NCBI GenBank assembly: GCA_017443345.1
Contig: JAFSNR010000172.1
Coordinates: 1 to 38,925 of the forward strand
Direction of reading: 5' to 3'
Length of the DNA: 38,925 nt
DNA from: Prevotella sp.
GTDB lineage: Bacteria > Bacteroidota > Bacteroidia > Bacteroidales > Bacteroidaceae
Positions 6,758-16,769 of this stretch are shown here, piece by piece. Both the position numbers and the translations under genes were made by a program. The notes under the pieces are model-generated. The model was not told where the DNA came from, ran no database searches, and saw only the letters and a program-made list of their open reading frames with translations. Every line of letters starts with the position of its first letter. The first letter of the stretch is position 1.

Positions 6758-8119
6758 ATGAAAATTTCATTTGATTGCGCCGATAAGATCAATGGTCTGC
6801 TGACGATGACCATTGAGGCGGCAGACTACCAGGAAGCGGTAGAGAAGACCCTGAAGAATTATCGTAAGAAGGCACAGGTGCCTGGTTTCCGTCCAGGTAT
6901 GGTTCCTATGGGTATGATTAAGAAGCAGTATGGAACAGCCGTTAAGGTAGAGGAAGTGAACAAGCTCCTCGGTGAGAAGCTGTACGAATACATCCAGGAG
7001 AACAATATCAAGATGCTGGGCGAGCCCCTTCCCAACCAGGAGAAGCAGGTGCCCCAGGACTTCGAGAAGGACGCCGATCTGACTTTCGTGTTCGATATCG
7101 CCGTAGCCCCTGAGTTCCAGGCTGAGCTCAGCGCCAAGGACAAGATCGACTACTACACCATCAAGGTGGAGGACAAGCTGATCGACGATCAGGTACAGAT
7201 GTACGCCTCTCAGGCAGGTGAGTTCGTGAAGGCCGACGTCTTCAGCGGTAACGATACCCTCACTGGTGACCTGCGCGAGCTCGACGAGAACGGTAACACC
7301 AAGGAAGGCGGTATCACCACTGAGGGTGGTATGGTCATGCCTGCCTATATCAAGGCTGAGGACCAGAAGAAGCTCTTCGACGGTGCCAAGCCTGGTGATA
7401 TCATCACCTTCAACCCCAAGAAGGCCTATCCCGACAACGATGCCGAGGTAGCTGCCCTGCTGAAGGTACAGAAGGACGACGTGAAGGACCTGACTGCTGA
7501 CTTCAGCTATCAGATCACCGAGATCCGTCACTTCCAGCCCGCAGAGGTTAACCAGCAGCTCTTCGACCGTGTATTCGGTGAGGGCACTGTTGCTGACGAG
7601 AAGGCTTTCCGTGAGAAGATTGCCGAGACCATCGCTCCCCAGCTGCAGCAGAACAGCGACTATAAGTTCATGCTCGACGTGCGCAAGTACATGGAGGAGA
7701 AGGTAGGCAAGCTCGAGTTCCCCGAGGCTCTGCTGAAGCGCGTGATGCTGCAGAACAACAAGGACAAGGGTGCTGACTATGTGGAGAAGAACTTCGAGGG
7801 CAGCATTCATGAGCTGGGCTGGCACCTGATCAAGGAGCAGCTGGTCAACGCTAATAATATTAAGGTAGAGGAGAACGACCTGAAGGCAGTAGCCAAGGAA
7901 GCCATCCGTGCCCAGTTCGCCCAGTATGGTATGAGCAACGTTCCCGATGACGTGCTCGAGAACTATGCTGCCGAGCAGTTGAAGAAGCGTGAGAACATCG
8001 ACAACTTTGTTGATCGCGCTGTTGACCAGAAACTGACCGAAACCCTCAAAAATGTGGTCAAATTGAATCAAAAAGAGGTCACTTTGGAGGAGTTTAACAA
8101 GCTTATGTCAGAAAAATAA
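6758..8119 (+). CDS. tig: Trigger factor, ribosome-associated chaperone
   Basis: A 453-residue protein. The N-terminal ribosome-binding domain carries the signature GFRPGMVP (43-50), equivalent to the GFRxGxxP loop that docks at the exit tunnel. The middle region (about 150-260), where an FKBP-type isomerase domain normally lies, is present in size but diverged, and I cannot recognise the FKBP active-site pattern. The C-terminal region (about 265-453) is the helical chaperone part. It binds nascent chains in the cytosol. clpP and clpX follow, a conserved neighbourhood for this gene. clpP has its own promoter, so tig may be transcribed separately. Confidence 0.95.
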   Translation: MKISFDCADKINGLLTMTIEAADYQEAVEKTLKNYRKKAQVPGFRPGMVPMGMIKKQYGTAVKVEEVNKLLGEKLYEYIQENNIKMLGEPLPNQEKQVPQDFEKDADLTFVFDIAVAPEFQAELSAKDKIDYYTIKVEDKLIDDQVQMYASQAGEFVKADVFSGNDTLTGDLRELDENGNTKEGGITTEGGMVMPAYIKAEDQKKLFDGAKPGDIITFNPKKAYPDNDAEVAALLKVQKDDVKDLTADFSYQITEIRHFQPAEVNQQLFDRVFGEGTVADEKAFREKIAETIAPQLQQNSDYKFMLDVRKYMEEKVGKLEFPEALLKRVMLQNNKDKGADYVEKNFEGSIHELGWHLIKEQLVNANNIKVEENDLKAVAKEAIRAQFAQYGMSNVPDDVLENYAAEQLKKRENIDNFVDRAVDQKLTETLKNVVKLNQKEVTLEEFNKLMSEK

Positions 8120-8135
8120 GTTTTTTTAGGAAAAA

Positions 8136-8170
8136 ATAACCCCTATTTTAGAGAGGTTATCGACTTTTTT
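8136..8170 (+). terminator. Possible tig terminator
   Basis: ATAACC (8136-8141) pairs with GGTTAT (8155-8160), with further partial pairing inside, followed by a T run at 8165-8170. The stem has an internal mismatch, so this is a weak call. Confidence 0.45.
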
Positions 8171-8173
8171 GAT

Positions 8174-8181
8174 TATCTTTG
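8174..8181 (+). promoter_or_regulatory. -7 box of clpP-clpX-recQ
   Basis: TATCTTTG matches TAnnTTTG and gives a leader of roughly 75 bases before the clpP ATG. It lies right after the putative tig terminator. Confidence 0.65.
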
Positions 8182-8261
8182 TGTCCCAAACACGAGTAAT
8201 TGAAGGTCGATGACCTCTTTTTCTATCAGTGAAAGGTAAAAAGTGAACAGAAAAAAGGACA

Positions 8262-8942
8262 ATGAATATGAACAATAGAAACGATTTCAGAAAGTATGCT
8301 ACGCAGCATTTAGGCATGGACGGTCTGACGCTCGACGACGTGATGAAGGCACAGGCCCAGTATTTGAATCCCTATATCCTCGAGGAGCGTCAGTTGAACG
8401 TGACCCAGATGGATGTGTTCTCACGACTGATGATGGACCGTATCATCTTCCTCGGTACACAGATCGACGACTATACCGCCAATACGCTCCAGGCACAGTT
8501 GCTCTATCTCGACTCCGTAGACTCGGGTAAGGATATCAGCATCTATATCAACTCGCCTGGTGGCAGTGTGACAGCAGGTCTTGGCATCTATGACACGATG
8601 CAGTTCATCTCGAGTGACGTGGCTACCATCTGTACAGGTATGGCCGCCTCGATGGGTGCCGTGCTGCTCGTGGCAGGTACGGAGGGCAAGCGTTCGGCTC
8701 TGCCCCACAGCCGTGTGATGATCCACCAGCCCCTTGGTGGTGTACAGGGTCAGGCATCGGATATCGAGATTGAGGCCAAGGAGATCCTGAAGTTCAAGAA
8801 AGAGTTATACACGATCATCTCAGATCATTCACATACCCCATACGACAAGGTCTATGCCGACTCAGACCGTAACTACTGGATGACGGCAGAGGAGGCGAAG
8901 GCCTATGGCATGATTGACGAGGTGCTTATCCGTAAGAAGTAA
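8262..8942 (+). CDS. clpP: ClpP, ATP-dependent protease proteolytic subunit
   Basis: A 226-residue serine peptidase. The catalytic serine S130 lies in GMAASMGA and the histidine H155 in RVMIHQP; D200 in the VYADSDR stretch is the likely third residue. The glycine-rich SPGGSV segment (98-103) lines the oxyanion hole region. It forms the barrel chamber that degrades unfolded proteins fed by ClpX, encoded 8 bases downstream. Two ATG codons (8262 and 8268) are possible starts. The length is somewhat above the E. coli protein because of an N-terminal propeptide-like stretch of about 30 residues. Confidence 0.96.
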   Translation: MNMNNRNDFRKYATQHLGMDGLTLDDVMKAQAQYLNPYILEERQLNVTQMDVFSRLMMDRIIFLGTQIDDYTANTLQAQLLYLDSVDSGKDISIYINSPGGSVTAGLGIYDTMQFISSDVATICTGMAASMGAVLLVAGTEGKRSALPHSRVMIHQPLGGVQGQASDIEIEAKEILKFKKELYTIISDHSHTPYDKVYADSDRNYWMTAEEAKAYGMIDEVLIRKK

Positions 8943-8950
8943 TAGAAGTA

Positions 8951-10177
8951 ATGACAGCAAAGAAATGTAGTTTCTGCGGGCGAAGCGAGCGCGAGGTGAA
9001 GCTGTTGATCACAGGTATCAACGGCTATATCTGTGAGGACTGTTCACAGCAGGCCTATCGCATCGTGCAGGAGAACCTGACGGACGCTCCGAAGGTTAAA
9101 GGCGGTAGCGGCAAGGCGAAGAAGGTGCCCAAGCCCAAGGAAATCAAGGATTATCTCGATCAGTACGTCATCGGACAGGATGAGGCCAAGCGCTATCTCT
9201 CAGTGGCTGTCTACAACCACTACAAGCGTCTGCAGCAGCCTGTTGACGAGGATGGTGTGGAGATCGAGAAGAGCAATATCATCATGGTGGGTTCCACGGG
9301 AACAGGTAAGACGCTGTTGGCCCGTACCATCGCCAAGATGCTCGATGTGCCCTTTACCATCGTCGACGCCACGGTGTTCACTGAGGCTGGTTACGTGGGT
9401 GAGGACGTGGAGAGTATCCTTACACGTCTGTTGCAGGTGGCAGACTATAATGTGGAGGCAGCCCAGCATGGTATCGTCTTCATCGACGAGATCGACAAGA
9501 TAGCCCGTAAGGGCGACAACCCGAGTATCACCCGTGACGTGAGTGGTGAGGGTGTGCAGCAGGGACTGTTGAAGCTGCTTGAGGGAACGATGGTCAACGT
9601 GCCTCCCAAGGGTGGGCGCAAGCATCCCGATCAGGACTATATCCACGTGGACACCCGTAACATCCTGTTTATCTGCGGTGGTGCTTTCGACGGTATCGAG
9701 CGTAAGATCGCCCAGCGACTGAACACCCACGTGGTGGGCTATAACTCCGTGCAGAACGTGCGTCAGATCGACAAGAACGACCTGATGAAGTACGTCGTGC
9801 CGCAGGACCTGAAGTCTTTCGGACTCATCCCTGAGATCATTGGCCGTCTGCCAGTGCTCACCTATCTGAATCCCCTCGACCGTGAGGCCCTGAAGAAGAT
9901 TCTCACAGAGCCGAAGAACTCCATCATCCGTCAGTACAAGAAGCTCTTCGAAATGGACGGTGTGGAGCTGACGTTCACGAAGGAAGCGCTGGACACCCTT
10001 GTCGACAAGGCCGTGGAGTATAAGCTTGGAGCACGTGGACTGCGCTCGATTGTGGAGAGTGTGATGATCGACGCCATGTTCGACATACCCTCCAGGAGAG
10101 TCAAGAAATTCGAAGTCACGGATAAGTATATCCGCGAACAACTCGATAAGACCCATTTACAAAAATTAGAAGCCTAA
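8951..10177 (+). CDS. clpX: ClpX, AAA+ unfoldase
   Basis: A 408-residue AAA+ protein. The N-terminal zinc domain has C6, C9, C28 and C31; Walker A GSTGTGKT is at 114-121, the pore loop GYVG at 147-150, Walker B IVFIDE at 175-180 and the RKH loop at 223-225. It recognises substrates, unfolds them and passes them to ClpP. The ClpP-docking IGF loop of E. coli aligns with V262-G263-Y264 here, a substituted form. It starts 8 bases after clpP, and recQ follows after 13 bases, so the three genes are probably one operon. Confidence 0.96.
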   Translation: MTAKKCSFCGRSEREVKLLITGINGYICEDCSQQAYRIVQENLTDAPKVKGGSGKAKKVPKPKEIKDYLDQYVIGQDEAKRYLSVAVYNHYKRLQQPVDEDGVEIEKSNIIMVGSTGTGKTLLARTIAKMLDVPFTIVDATVFTEAGYVGEDVESILTRLLQVADYNVEAAQHGIVFIDEIDKIARKGDNPSITRDVSGEGVQQGLLKLLEGTMVNVPPKGGRKHPDQDYIHVDTRNILFICGGAFDGIERKIAQRLNTHVVGYNSVQNVRQIDKNDLMKYVVPQDLKSFGLIPEIIGRLPVLTYLNPLDREALKKILTEPKNSIIRQYKKLFEMDGVELTFTKEALDTLVDKAVEYKLGARGLRSIVESVMIDAMFDIPSRRVKKFEVTDKYIREQLDKTHLQKLEA

Positions 10178-10190
10178 GAACTAGATCTTT

Positions 10191-12371
10191 ATGACAGAAA
10201 AAAAGAATCTCACCGAAGCCCTGAAGAAGTATTTTGGATTTGACAAATTCAAAGGCGATCAGGAGCGGATCATCCAGAATCTGATGGATGGTAAGGATAC
10301 CTTCGTGCTCATGCCTACAGGAGGCGGAAAGTCGCTGTGCTACCAGTTGCCCTCGCTGTTGATGGAGGGAACGGCCATCGTCATCTCTCCGCTGATTGCG
10401 CTGATGAAGAATCAGGTGGATGTCATTACCAACCTCAGTGAAAACGAAGGTACGGCCCATTATCTGAACTCCTCGTTGAACAAGGCGGCGATCGATCAGG
10501 TGAAGTCCGATGTATTGGCAGGACATACGAAGTTGCTCTATGTGGCACCAGAGTCGCTGACGAAGGAGGACAATGTGGAGTTTCTCAAGTCGGTGAAGAT
10601 ATCCTTCTATGCCATCGACGAGGCCCACTGTATCTCAGAGTGGGGACACGACTTCCGTCCTGAGTATCGTCGTATCCGTCCGATTATCAACGAGATAGGT
10701 CCTGCACCTGTCATCGCTCTCACGGCTACGGCTACAGACAAGGTGCGTACGGACATCAAGAAGAACCTCGGTATTGTCGACGCCACGGAGTTCAAGAGTT
10801 CGTTTAACCGTCCGAACCTCTATTACGAGGTACGTCCTAAGACGAAGGATGTGGACAAGGATATCATCAAGTTCATCAAACAGCACCCGAACAAGAGCGG
10901 CATCATCTACTGTCTCTCGCGTAAGAAGGTGGAGGAGCTTGCTGCCATCCTCAGGGCTAACGACATCAAGGCTGCTGCCTACCATGCAGGTCTCGACTCG
11001 ACCACCCGTACCCAGACACAGGATGCCTTCCTGATGGAGGATATCGACGTCATCGTGGCTACCATCGCCTTCGGTATGGGTATCGACAAGCCAGATGTGC
11101 GCTTCGTGATCCACTATGATATCCCCAAGTCGCTGGAAGGCTACTATCAGGAGACTGGTCGTGCAGGTCGTGATGGTGGTGAGGGTATCTGTCTGGCCTT
11201 CTATTCCAGCAAAGACCTCGACAAGCTCGAGAAGTTCATGGAAGGAAAACCTGTGGCAGAACAGGATATCGGTCGTCAGTTGCTCGTTGAGACTGCCGCC
11301 TATGCGGAAACCTCCGTCTGCCGCAGGAAGATGCTGTTACACTACTTCGGTGAGGTCTATAATAAGGATAATTGTGGCAACTGTGACAACTGTCTGCATC
11401 CCAAGACGAAAATTGAGGCAAAGGACCAGTTGGTGATCACGTTGAATGCCATCCTCGCCATCAAGGAGAACTTCCGCTCAGACTATGTCATCGATTTCAT
11501 TATCGGTAAGGAGACTGACGAGATTCTGGCCCATCACCATGAGACCCAGGAACTTTTTGGCGCAGGTGCCGATGACGATGATAAGATATGGAATCCCGTA
11601 ATCCGTCAGGCCCTCATCGCAGGCTACCTGAAGAAAGAGGTGGAGAACTACGGACTGTTGAAGGTGACCTCGGCAGGTAAGAAGTTCCTGAAGAGTCCCA
11701 CCTCATTCATGATTGTGAAGGATGCCGAGTTCCAGGATGTGGACGATCCGTTGGATCACGAAGGAGGCATCAGTGCCCTCGACCCCACGTTGAGTGCGAT
11801 GCTGCGCGACCTGCGTAAGAAGGTATCGAAGCGTATGCAGCGTCCGCCATACGTCATCTTCCAGGATGTATCGCTCGAGCAGATGGCTACAGACTACCCT
11901 GTGACCCTTGAGGAACTGAAGAATATCCAGGGTGTGGGAGAAGGTAAGGTGAAACAGCCGTATGCCCAGGAGTTCGTAGACCTGATCAAGGCCTACTGTG
12001 ATGAGAATGGTATCGAGCGTCAGGTGGATATGCGTGTACGTACGGTAGCCAAGAAGTCGATGCTCAAGGTGAAGATCATCCAGAGCATAGACCGTCAGAT
12101 AGCCCTCGACGACATTGCCGATGCCCAGGGCCTGGAGTTCGAGGAACTTCTCGACGAGGTGGAGGCCATTGTCTACAGTGGTACGAAACTGAACATCGAC
12201 TACTTCCTGGAGGAGGTGATGGACGAAGACCACGTCGATGATATCTACGACTATTTCAGTGAGTCGGATACTGATAAGTTGAGTGTGGCCCAGGATGAGC
12301 TCGGTGAGGAATACACCGAGGACGAGATCCGTCTCGTTCGTATCAAGTTCATCTCGGAGATGGCCAATTAA
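10191..12371 (+). CDS. recQ: RecQ, ATP-dependent DNA helicase
   Basis: A 726-residue superfamily 2 helicase. Motif I is GGGKS (44-48), motif II DEAH (143-146), and motif VI lies in the QETGRAGRDG stretch. The RecQ-Ct zinc cysteines are visible near 377-402 (CRRKM, then CGNCDNC), followed by a winged helix and an HRDC-like region around 530-600. The protein extends about 120 residues past the HRDC region with an acidic tail, so it is longer than E. coli RecQ. It unwinds DNA 3'-5' in recombination and fork repair. It is probably co-transcribed with clpPX; no functional link is implied by the sequence. Confidence 0.95.
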   Translation: MTEKKNLTEALKKYFGFDKFKGDQERIIQNLMDGKDTFVLMPTGGGKSLCYQLPSLLMEGTAIVISPLIALMKNQVDVITNLSENEGTAHYLNSSLNKAAIDQVKSDVLAGHTKLLYVAPESLTKEDNVEFLKSVKISFYAIDEAHCISEWGHDFRPEYRRIRPIINEIGPAPVIALTATATDKVRTDIKKNLGIVDATEFKSSFNRPNLYYEVRPKTKDVDKDIIKFIKQHPNKSGIIYCLSRKKVEELAAILRANDIKAAAYHAGLDSTTRTQTQDAFLMEDIDVIVATIAFGMGIDKPDVRFVIHYDIPKSLEGYYQETGRAGRDGGEGICLAFYSSKDLDKLEKFMEGKPVAEQDIGRQLLVETAAYAETSVCRRKMLLHYFGEVYNKDNCGNCDNCLHPKTKIEAKDQLVITLNAILAIKENFRSDYVIDFIIGKETDEILAHHHETQELFGAGADDDDKIWNPVIRQALIAGYLKKEVENYGLLKVTSAGKKFLKSPTSFMIVKDAEFQDVDDPLDHEGGISALDPTLSAMLRDLRKKVSKRMQRPPYVIFQDVSLEQMATDYPVTLEELKNIQGVGEGKVKQPYAQEFVDLIKAYCDENGIERQVDMRVRTVAKKSMLKVKIIQSIDRQIALDDIADAQGLEFEELLDEVEAIVYSGTKLNIDYFLEEVMDEDHVDDIYDYFSESDTDKLSVAQDELGEEYTEDEIRLVRIKFISEMAN

Positions 12372-13889
<1,518 letters not shown>

Positions 13890-13908
13890 TCAAGGTAAAC
13901 GACAGACA

Positions 13909-15360
13909 ATGAAGAAACTCATCATAGCTGCCTTCAGTGCAGTTGTTCCGTTTGCTGCGTCTTTTGCCCAAAGCAATGATCCAGTCGTGATGACTGTCGC
14001 AGGAGTCGATGTACCCCGCTCCGAGTTTGAGTACTCCTTTAACAAGAATAACGGAGAGGATGTCGTTGATAAGAAAAGTGTGGAGGAATATGTCGACCTT
14101 TTCGTGAACTACAAACTGAAGGTGGCAGCGGCACTCGATGCCAAGCTCGACACCATGAGTTCGTTCAAGGAGGAGTATGCGATGTATCGTGACCAGCAGG
14201 TGCGTCCCACCCTTGTCACGGATGCCGATGTTGAGGCCGATGCCCAGCGTCTGTATCAGCGCATCAAGGAGAATATCGGAGAACGTGGTCTTGTCAGACC
14301 TGCCCATATTCTGCTGAAGTTGTCTACTCAGGCCACGCAGGAGGAACAGCAGCTGGTAAAGAACAGAATCGACTCTGTCTATCAGGCTCTGAAAGCTGGT
14401 GCCGATTTCGAGGAGCTGGCCAAGAAGTTGTCTGACGACGTAGCTTCAGGTGAGGATGGTGGCCTGCTGCCTTGGATAGGTCCGAATCAGACTTTCAAGG
14501 AGTTTGAGGATGTAGCCTACTCCCTGCAGAAGGGACAGATGAGTCAACCGTTCCTCTCACCTGTGGGTTATCATATCGTGTTGATGAAAGACCGTAAGCA
14601 GTTGGAGCCCTATGACTCGTTGCGCGCAGACTTCGTGAATGCCTTGGAGCGTCAGGGGATCCGTGAGGCCATCGCCTCGTCGCGTATCAAACACATGGTC
14701 AATGCGTCAGAGGGACAGTTGACAGCTGAAGAGATCATGCAGGCACGTTCAGACTCTCTGGCAGCAGTCGACAATGACATGAAATACCTGTTCAAGGAAT
14801 ATCACGACGGCCTCTTGCTTTATGAGATCAGCAGTCGTGAGGTATGGGATAAGGCCGCAGCAGATGAGGCCGCCTTGGAACGCTATTTCGAGTCACACAA
14901 GAAAGACTATATCTGGGATCAGCCCAGGTTCAAGGGCATCGCTTATCATGTAAAGGATAAGAAAGACGTGAAGGCAGTGAAGAAGTGTGTGAAGAACCTG
15001 CCCTTTGACCAATGGGCAGAGGTACTGCGCACAACCTTCAATCCTGATTCCATCATCCGAATCCGCGTAGAGAAAGGTATCTTCAAGGCAGGTGACAACG
15101 CGACGGTAGACAGGATGGTGTTTAAAACTAGTAGTTCTAGTAGTACTAGTAATTCTAGTAATACTAGTCAGGATTATCCCATCGACGCTGTCTATGGCAA
15201 GAAACTGAAGAAATACCCCGATGACTATACCGACGTCCGTAATCAGGTCGTGGAGGATTACCAGGATCTGCTGGAGAAAGAGTGGGTTGCCCGTCTTCGT
15301 CAGCGTTATCCTGTAGTCATCAATGAATCTGTATTGAAAACAATAAACCAACACCCATGA
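13909..15360 (+). CDS. Periplasmic PpiC/SurA-type peptidyl-prolyl isomerase with a repeat-encoded Ser linker
   Basis: A 483-residue protein from ATG 13909, which gives a good signal peptide (M-K-K then a hydrophobic core, cleavage near A20). An upstream in-frame ATG (13837) lies inside guaB and would bury the signal. A PpiC rotamase domain spans about 130-230 (RPAHILLK at its start, GGLLPWIG and GYHIVLMKDRK towards its end). The C-terminal half is unassigned. Residues 407-421 are only Ser, Thr and Asn, encoded by five 9-bp CTAG units. It probably folds outer-membrane proteins. Its stop overlaps the next isomerase start (ATGA), so the two are coupled. Confidence 0.88.
   Translation: MKKLIIAAFSAVVPFAASFAQSNDPVVMTVAGVDVPRSEFEYSFNKNNGEDVVDKKSVEEYVDLFVNYKLKVAAALDAKLDTMSSFKEEYAMYRDQQVRPTLVTDADVEADAQRLYQRIKENIGERGLVRPAHILLKLSTQATQEEQQLVKNRIDSVYQALKAGADFEELAKKLSDDVASGEDGGLLPWIGPNQTFKEFEDVAYSLQKGQMSQPFLSPVGYHIVLMKDRKQLEPYDSLRADFVNALERQGIREAIASSRIKHMVNASEGQLTAEEIMQARSDSLAAVDNDMKYLFKEYHDGLLLYEISSREVWDKAAADEAALERYFESHKKDYIWDQPRFKGIAYHVKDKKDVKAVKKCVKNLPFDQWAEVLRTTFNPDSIIRIRVEKGIFKAGDNATVDRMVFKTSSSSSTSNSSNTSQDYPIDAVYGKKLKKYPDDYTDVRNQVVEDYQDLLEKEWVARLRQRYPVVINESVLKTINQHP
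15127..15171 (+). repeat. CTAG array, period 9, five copies, in frame
   Basis: CTAG occurs at 15128, 15137, 15146, 15155 and 15164, exactly every 9 bp. Units read WCTAGTNNT (ACTAGTAGT, TCTAGTAGT, ACTAGTAAT, TCTAGTAAT, then ACTAGTCAG). Because 9 is a multiple of 3 the array stays in frame and encodes a Ser/Thr/Asn linker. A matching five-copy array lies at 25291-25335. Confidence 0.9.
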
Positions 15361-16739
15361 GATTATTAAAGAATTGTTTTTTCGCCATGCTGGCAGCTGT
15401 TCCTTTCATGGGGATGGCAGCGACACCCAAGGACTCCATCGGCTCCGTTGTTGATGAGGTCGTATGGGTTGTAGGCGATGAGGCCATCCTTAGATCCGAC
15501 GTTGAGCAGATGCGCATCCAGTCCTCTATGGAAGGTATGAAGTGGAGTGGGGATCCCGATTGTACGATACCCGAACAGATAGCTGTGCAGAAGCTCTTTA
15601 AGCACCAGGCCGAGATAGACAGTATCGAAGTGACTGATGCCGATGTGGCCCAGGAAGTGGAGCAGCAGATCAACTATTGGCTCGAGATGGTTGACGGTTC
15701 CAGGGAGCGTCTGGAGGAATACAAGCATCAGACCATCTCACAGATCAGAAGTGAGTTGCGTGAGGAACTGAAGGATCGTCAGATGGTTCAGAAGATGAAG
15801 CAGAAGCTCGTCTCGGATATCGCTGTGACACCAGCAGAGGTGCGCCGTTATTTCAAGGATCTGCCATCCGACAGTATCCCCTTCGTGCCAACGGAGGTGG
15901 AGGTGCAGATTATCCAGCAGACTCCACGAATCGAACAAGAGGAGCTCGACCGTATCAAGGACGAGTTGCGTGAGTATACAGAACGTATCAATAAAGGTGA
16001 GGCCTCGTTCTCGACGTTGGCACGACTCTACTCCGAAGACCCAGGAACAGCGCGTCGTGGCGGTGAGGTAGGTTTCGCTGGACGTGGTACGCTCGATCCT
16101 GCCTTTGCCACGGTGGCCTTTAACCTTACTGATCCGAAGAAGGTCTCGAAGATTGTGGAGTCAGAGTTTGGTTTCCATATCATCCAGTTGATCGAGAAAC
16201 GTGGTGACAAGGTGAATGTGCGCCATATTCTCCGTAAGCCCTTGGTATCCGACGAGGCTACAGAGAAGACTATCGCTCGTCTGGACTCCATCGCCAATGA
16301 TCTACGTGCAGGGAAATATACCTTCGAGGAGGCTGCTCCCATCCTTTCAGATGATAAGGATACGAGGAACAGTAAGGGTCTGATGTCGACGAACATGATG
16401 CAGACTGGTCATACCTCTTCGAAGTTCCGTATGCAGGACCTGCCATCGGAGATTGCGAAGGCGGTGGACACCATGAAGGTGGGACAGATCTCACAACCCT
16501 TTACGATGATCAATCAGCGTGGAAAGACCGTCTGTGTGATTGCGAAGCTGAAGAACCGTATCGACGGCCATAAAGCCACGGTGACAGAGGACTTCCAGAC
16601 ACTGAAGGACGTTGTGCTGAACAAACGACGTGATGAGCGTATCCATGAATGGGTGGTCAACAAGATCAAGAATGTATACACGCGCCTGAACCCTGAGTTT
16701 GCAGACTGTAAGTTTGAATACGAAGGGTGGAGTAAGTAG
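15357..16739 (+). CDS. SurA-like periplasmic chaperone/isomerase
   Basis: A 460-residue protein with a signal peptide (about 1-21, ending M-A-A). The SurA N-terminal domain (about 28-165) begins VVDEVVWVVGDEAILRSDV, the classical pattern for this family. Two PpiC-type regions follow: about 180-282, with GGEVGFAGRGTLDPAF and FGFHIIQLIEKRGDKVN, and a more divergent one at about 286-405. It likely escorts unfolded outer-membrane proteins to the BAM complex. It overlaps the upstream isomerase by 4 bp and is followed after 23 bases by the OstA-like gene, so the three look like one envelope-assembly operon. Confidence 0.9.
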   Translation: MRLLKNCFFAMLAAVPFMGMAATPKDSIGSVVDEVVWVVGDEAILRSDVEQMRIQSSMEGMKWSGDPDCTIPEQIAVQKLFKHQAEIDSIEVTDADVAQEVEQQINYWLEMVDGSRERLEEYKHQTISQIRSELREELKDRQMVQKMKQKLVSDIAVTPAEVRRYFKDLPSDSIPFVPTEVEVQIIQQTPRIEQEELDRIKDELREYTERINKGEASFSTLARLYSEDPGTARRGGEVGFAGRGTLDPAFATVAFNLTDPKKVSKIVESEFGFHIIQLIEKRGDKVNVRHILRKPLVSDEATEKTIARLDSIANDLRAGKYTFEEAAPILSDDKDTRNSKGLMSTNMMQTGHTSSKFRMQDLPSEIAKAVDTMKVGQISQPFTMINQRGKTVCVIAKLKNRIDGHKATVTEDFQTLKDVVLNKRRDERIHEWVVNKIKNVYTRLNPEFADCKFEYEGWSK

Positions 16740-16741
16740 AG

Positions 16742-16769
16742 GTGAAAAGTGAAAAGTAAAGAGTGAAGA
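16742..16769. repeat. Heptamer array filling the surA-ostA gap
   Basis: Four 7-bp units (GTGAAAA, GTGAAAA, GTAAAGA, GTGAAGA) begin 2 bases after the surA-like stop and run into the next gene. The GTG start codon of the OstA-like gene (16763) is the first three bases of the fourth unit. Confidence 0.7.

Noticed and set aside
6767-8071. 434-residue open frame antisense to tig
   Set aside because: Leu/Val/His-rich complement of a GC-biased gene; no recognisable motif, and trigger factor on the other strand is certain.
8126-8317. 63-residue minus-strand frame between tig and clpP
   Set aside because: It overlaps the clpP start and promoter region, and its composition is that of A/T-rich non-coding DNA.
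9200-10156. 318-residue open frame antisense to clpX
   Set aside because: Mirror of the ClpX codons; no start context or domain.
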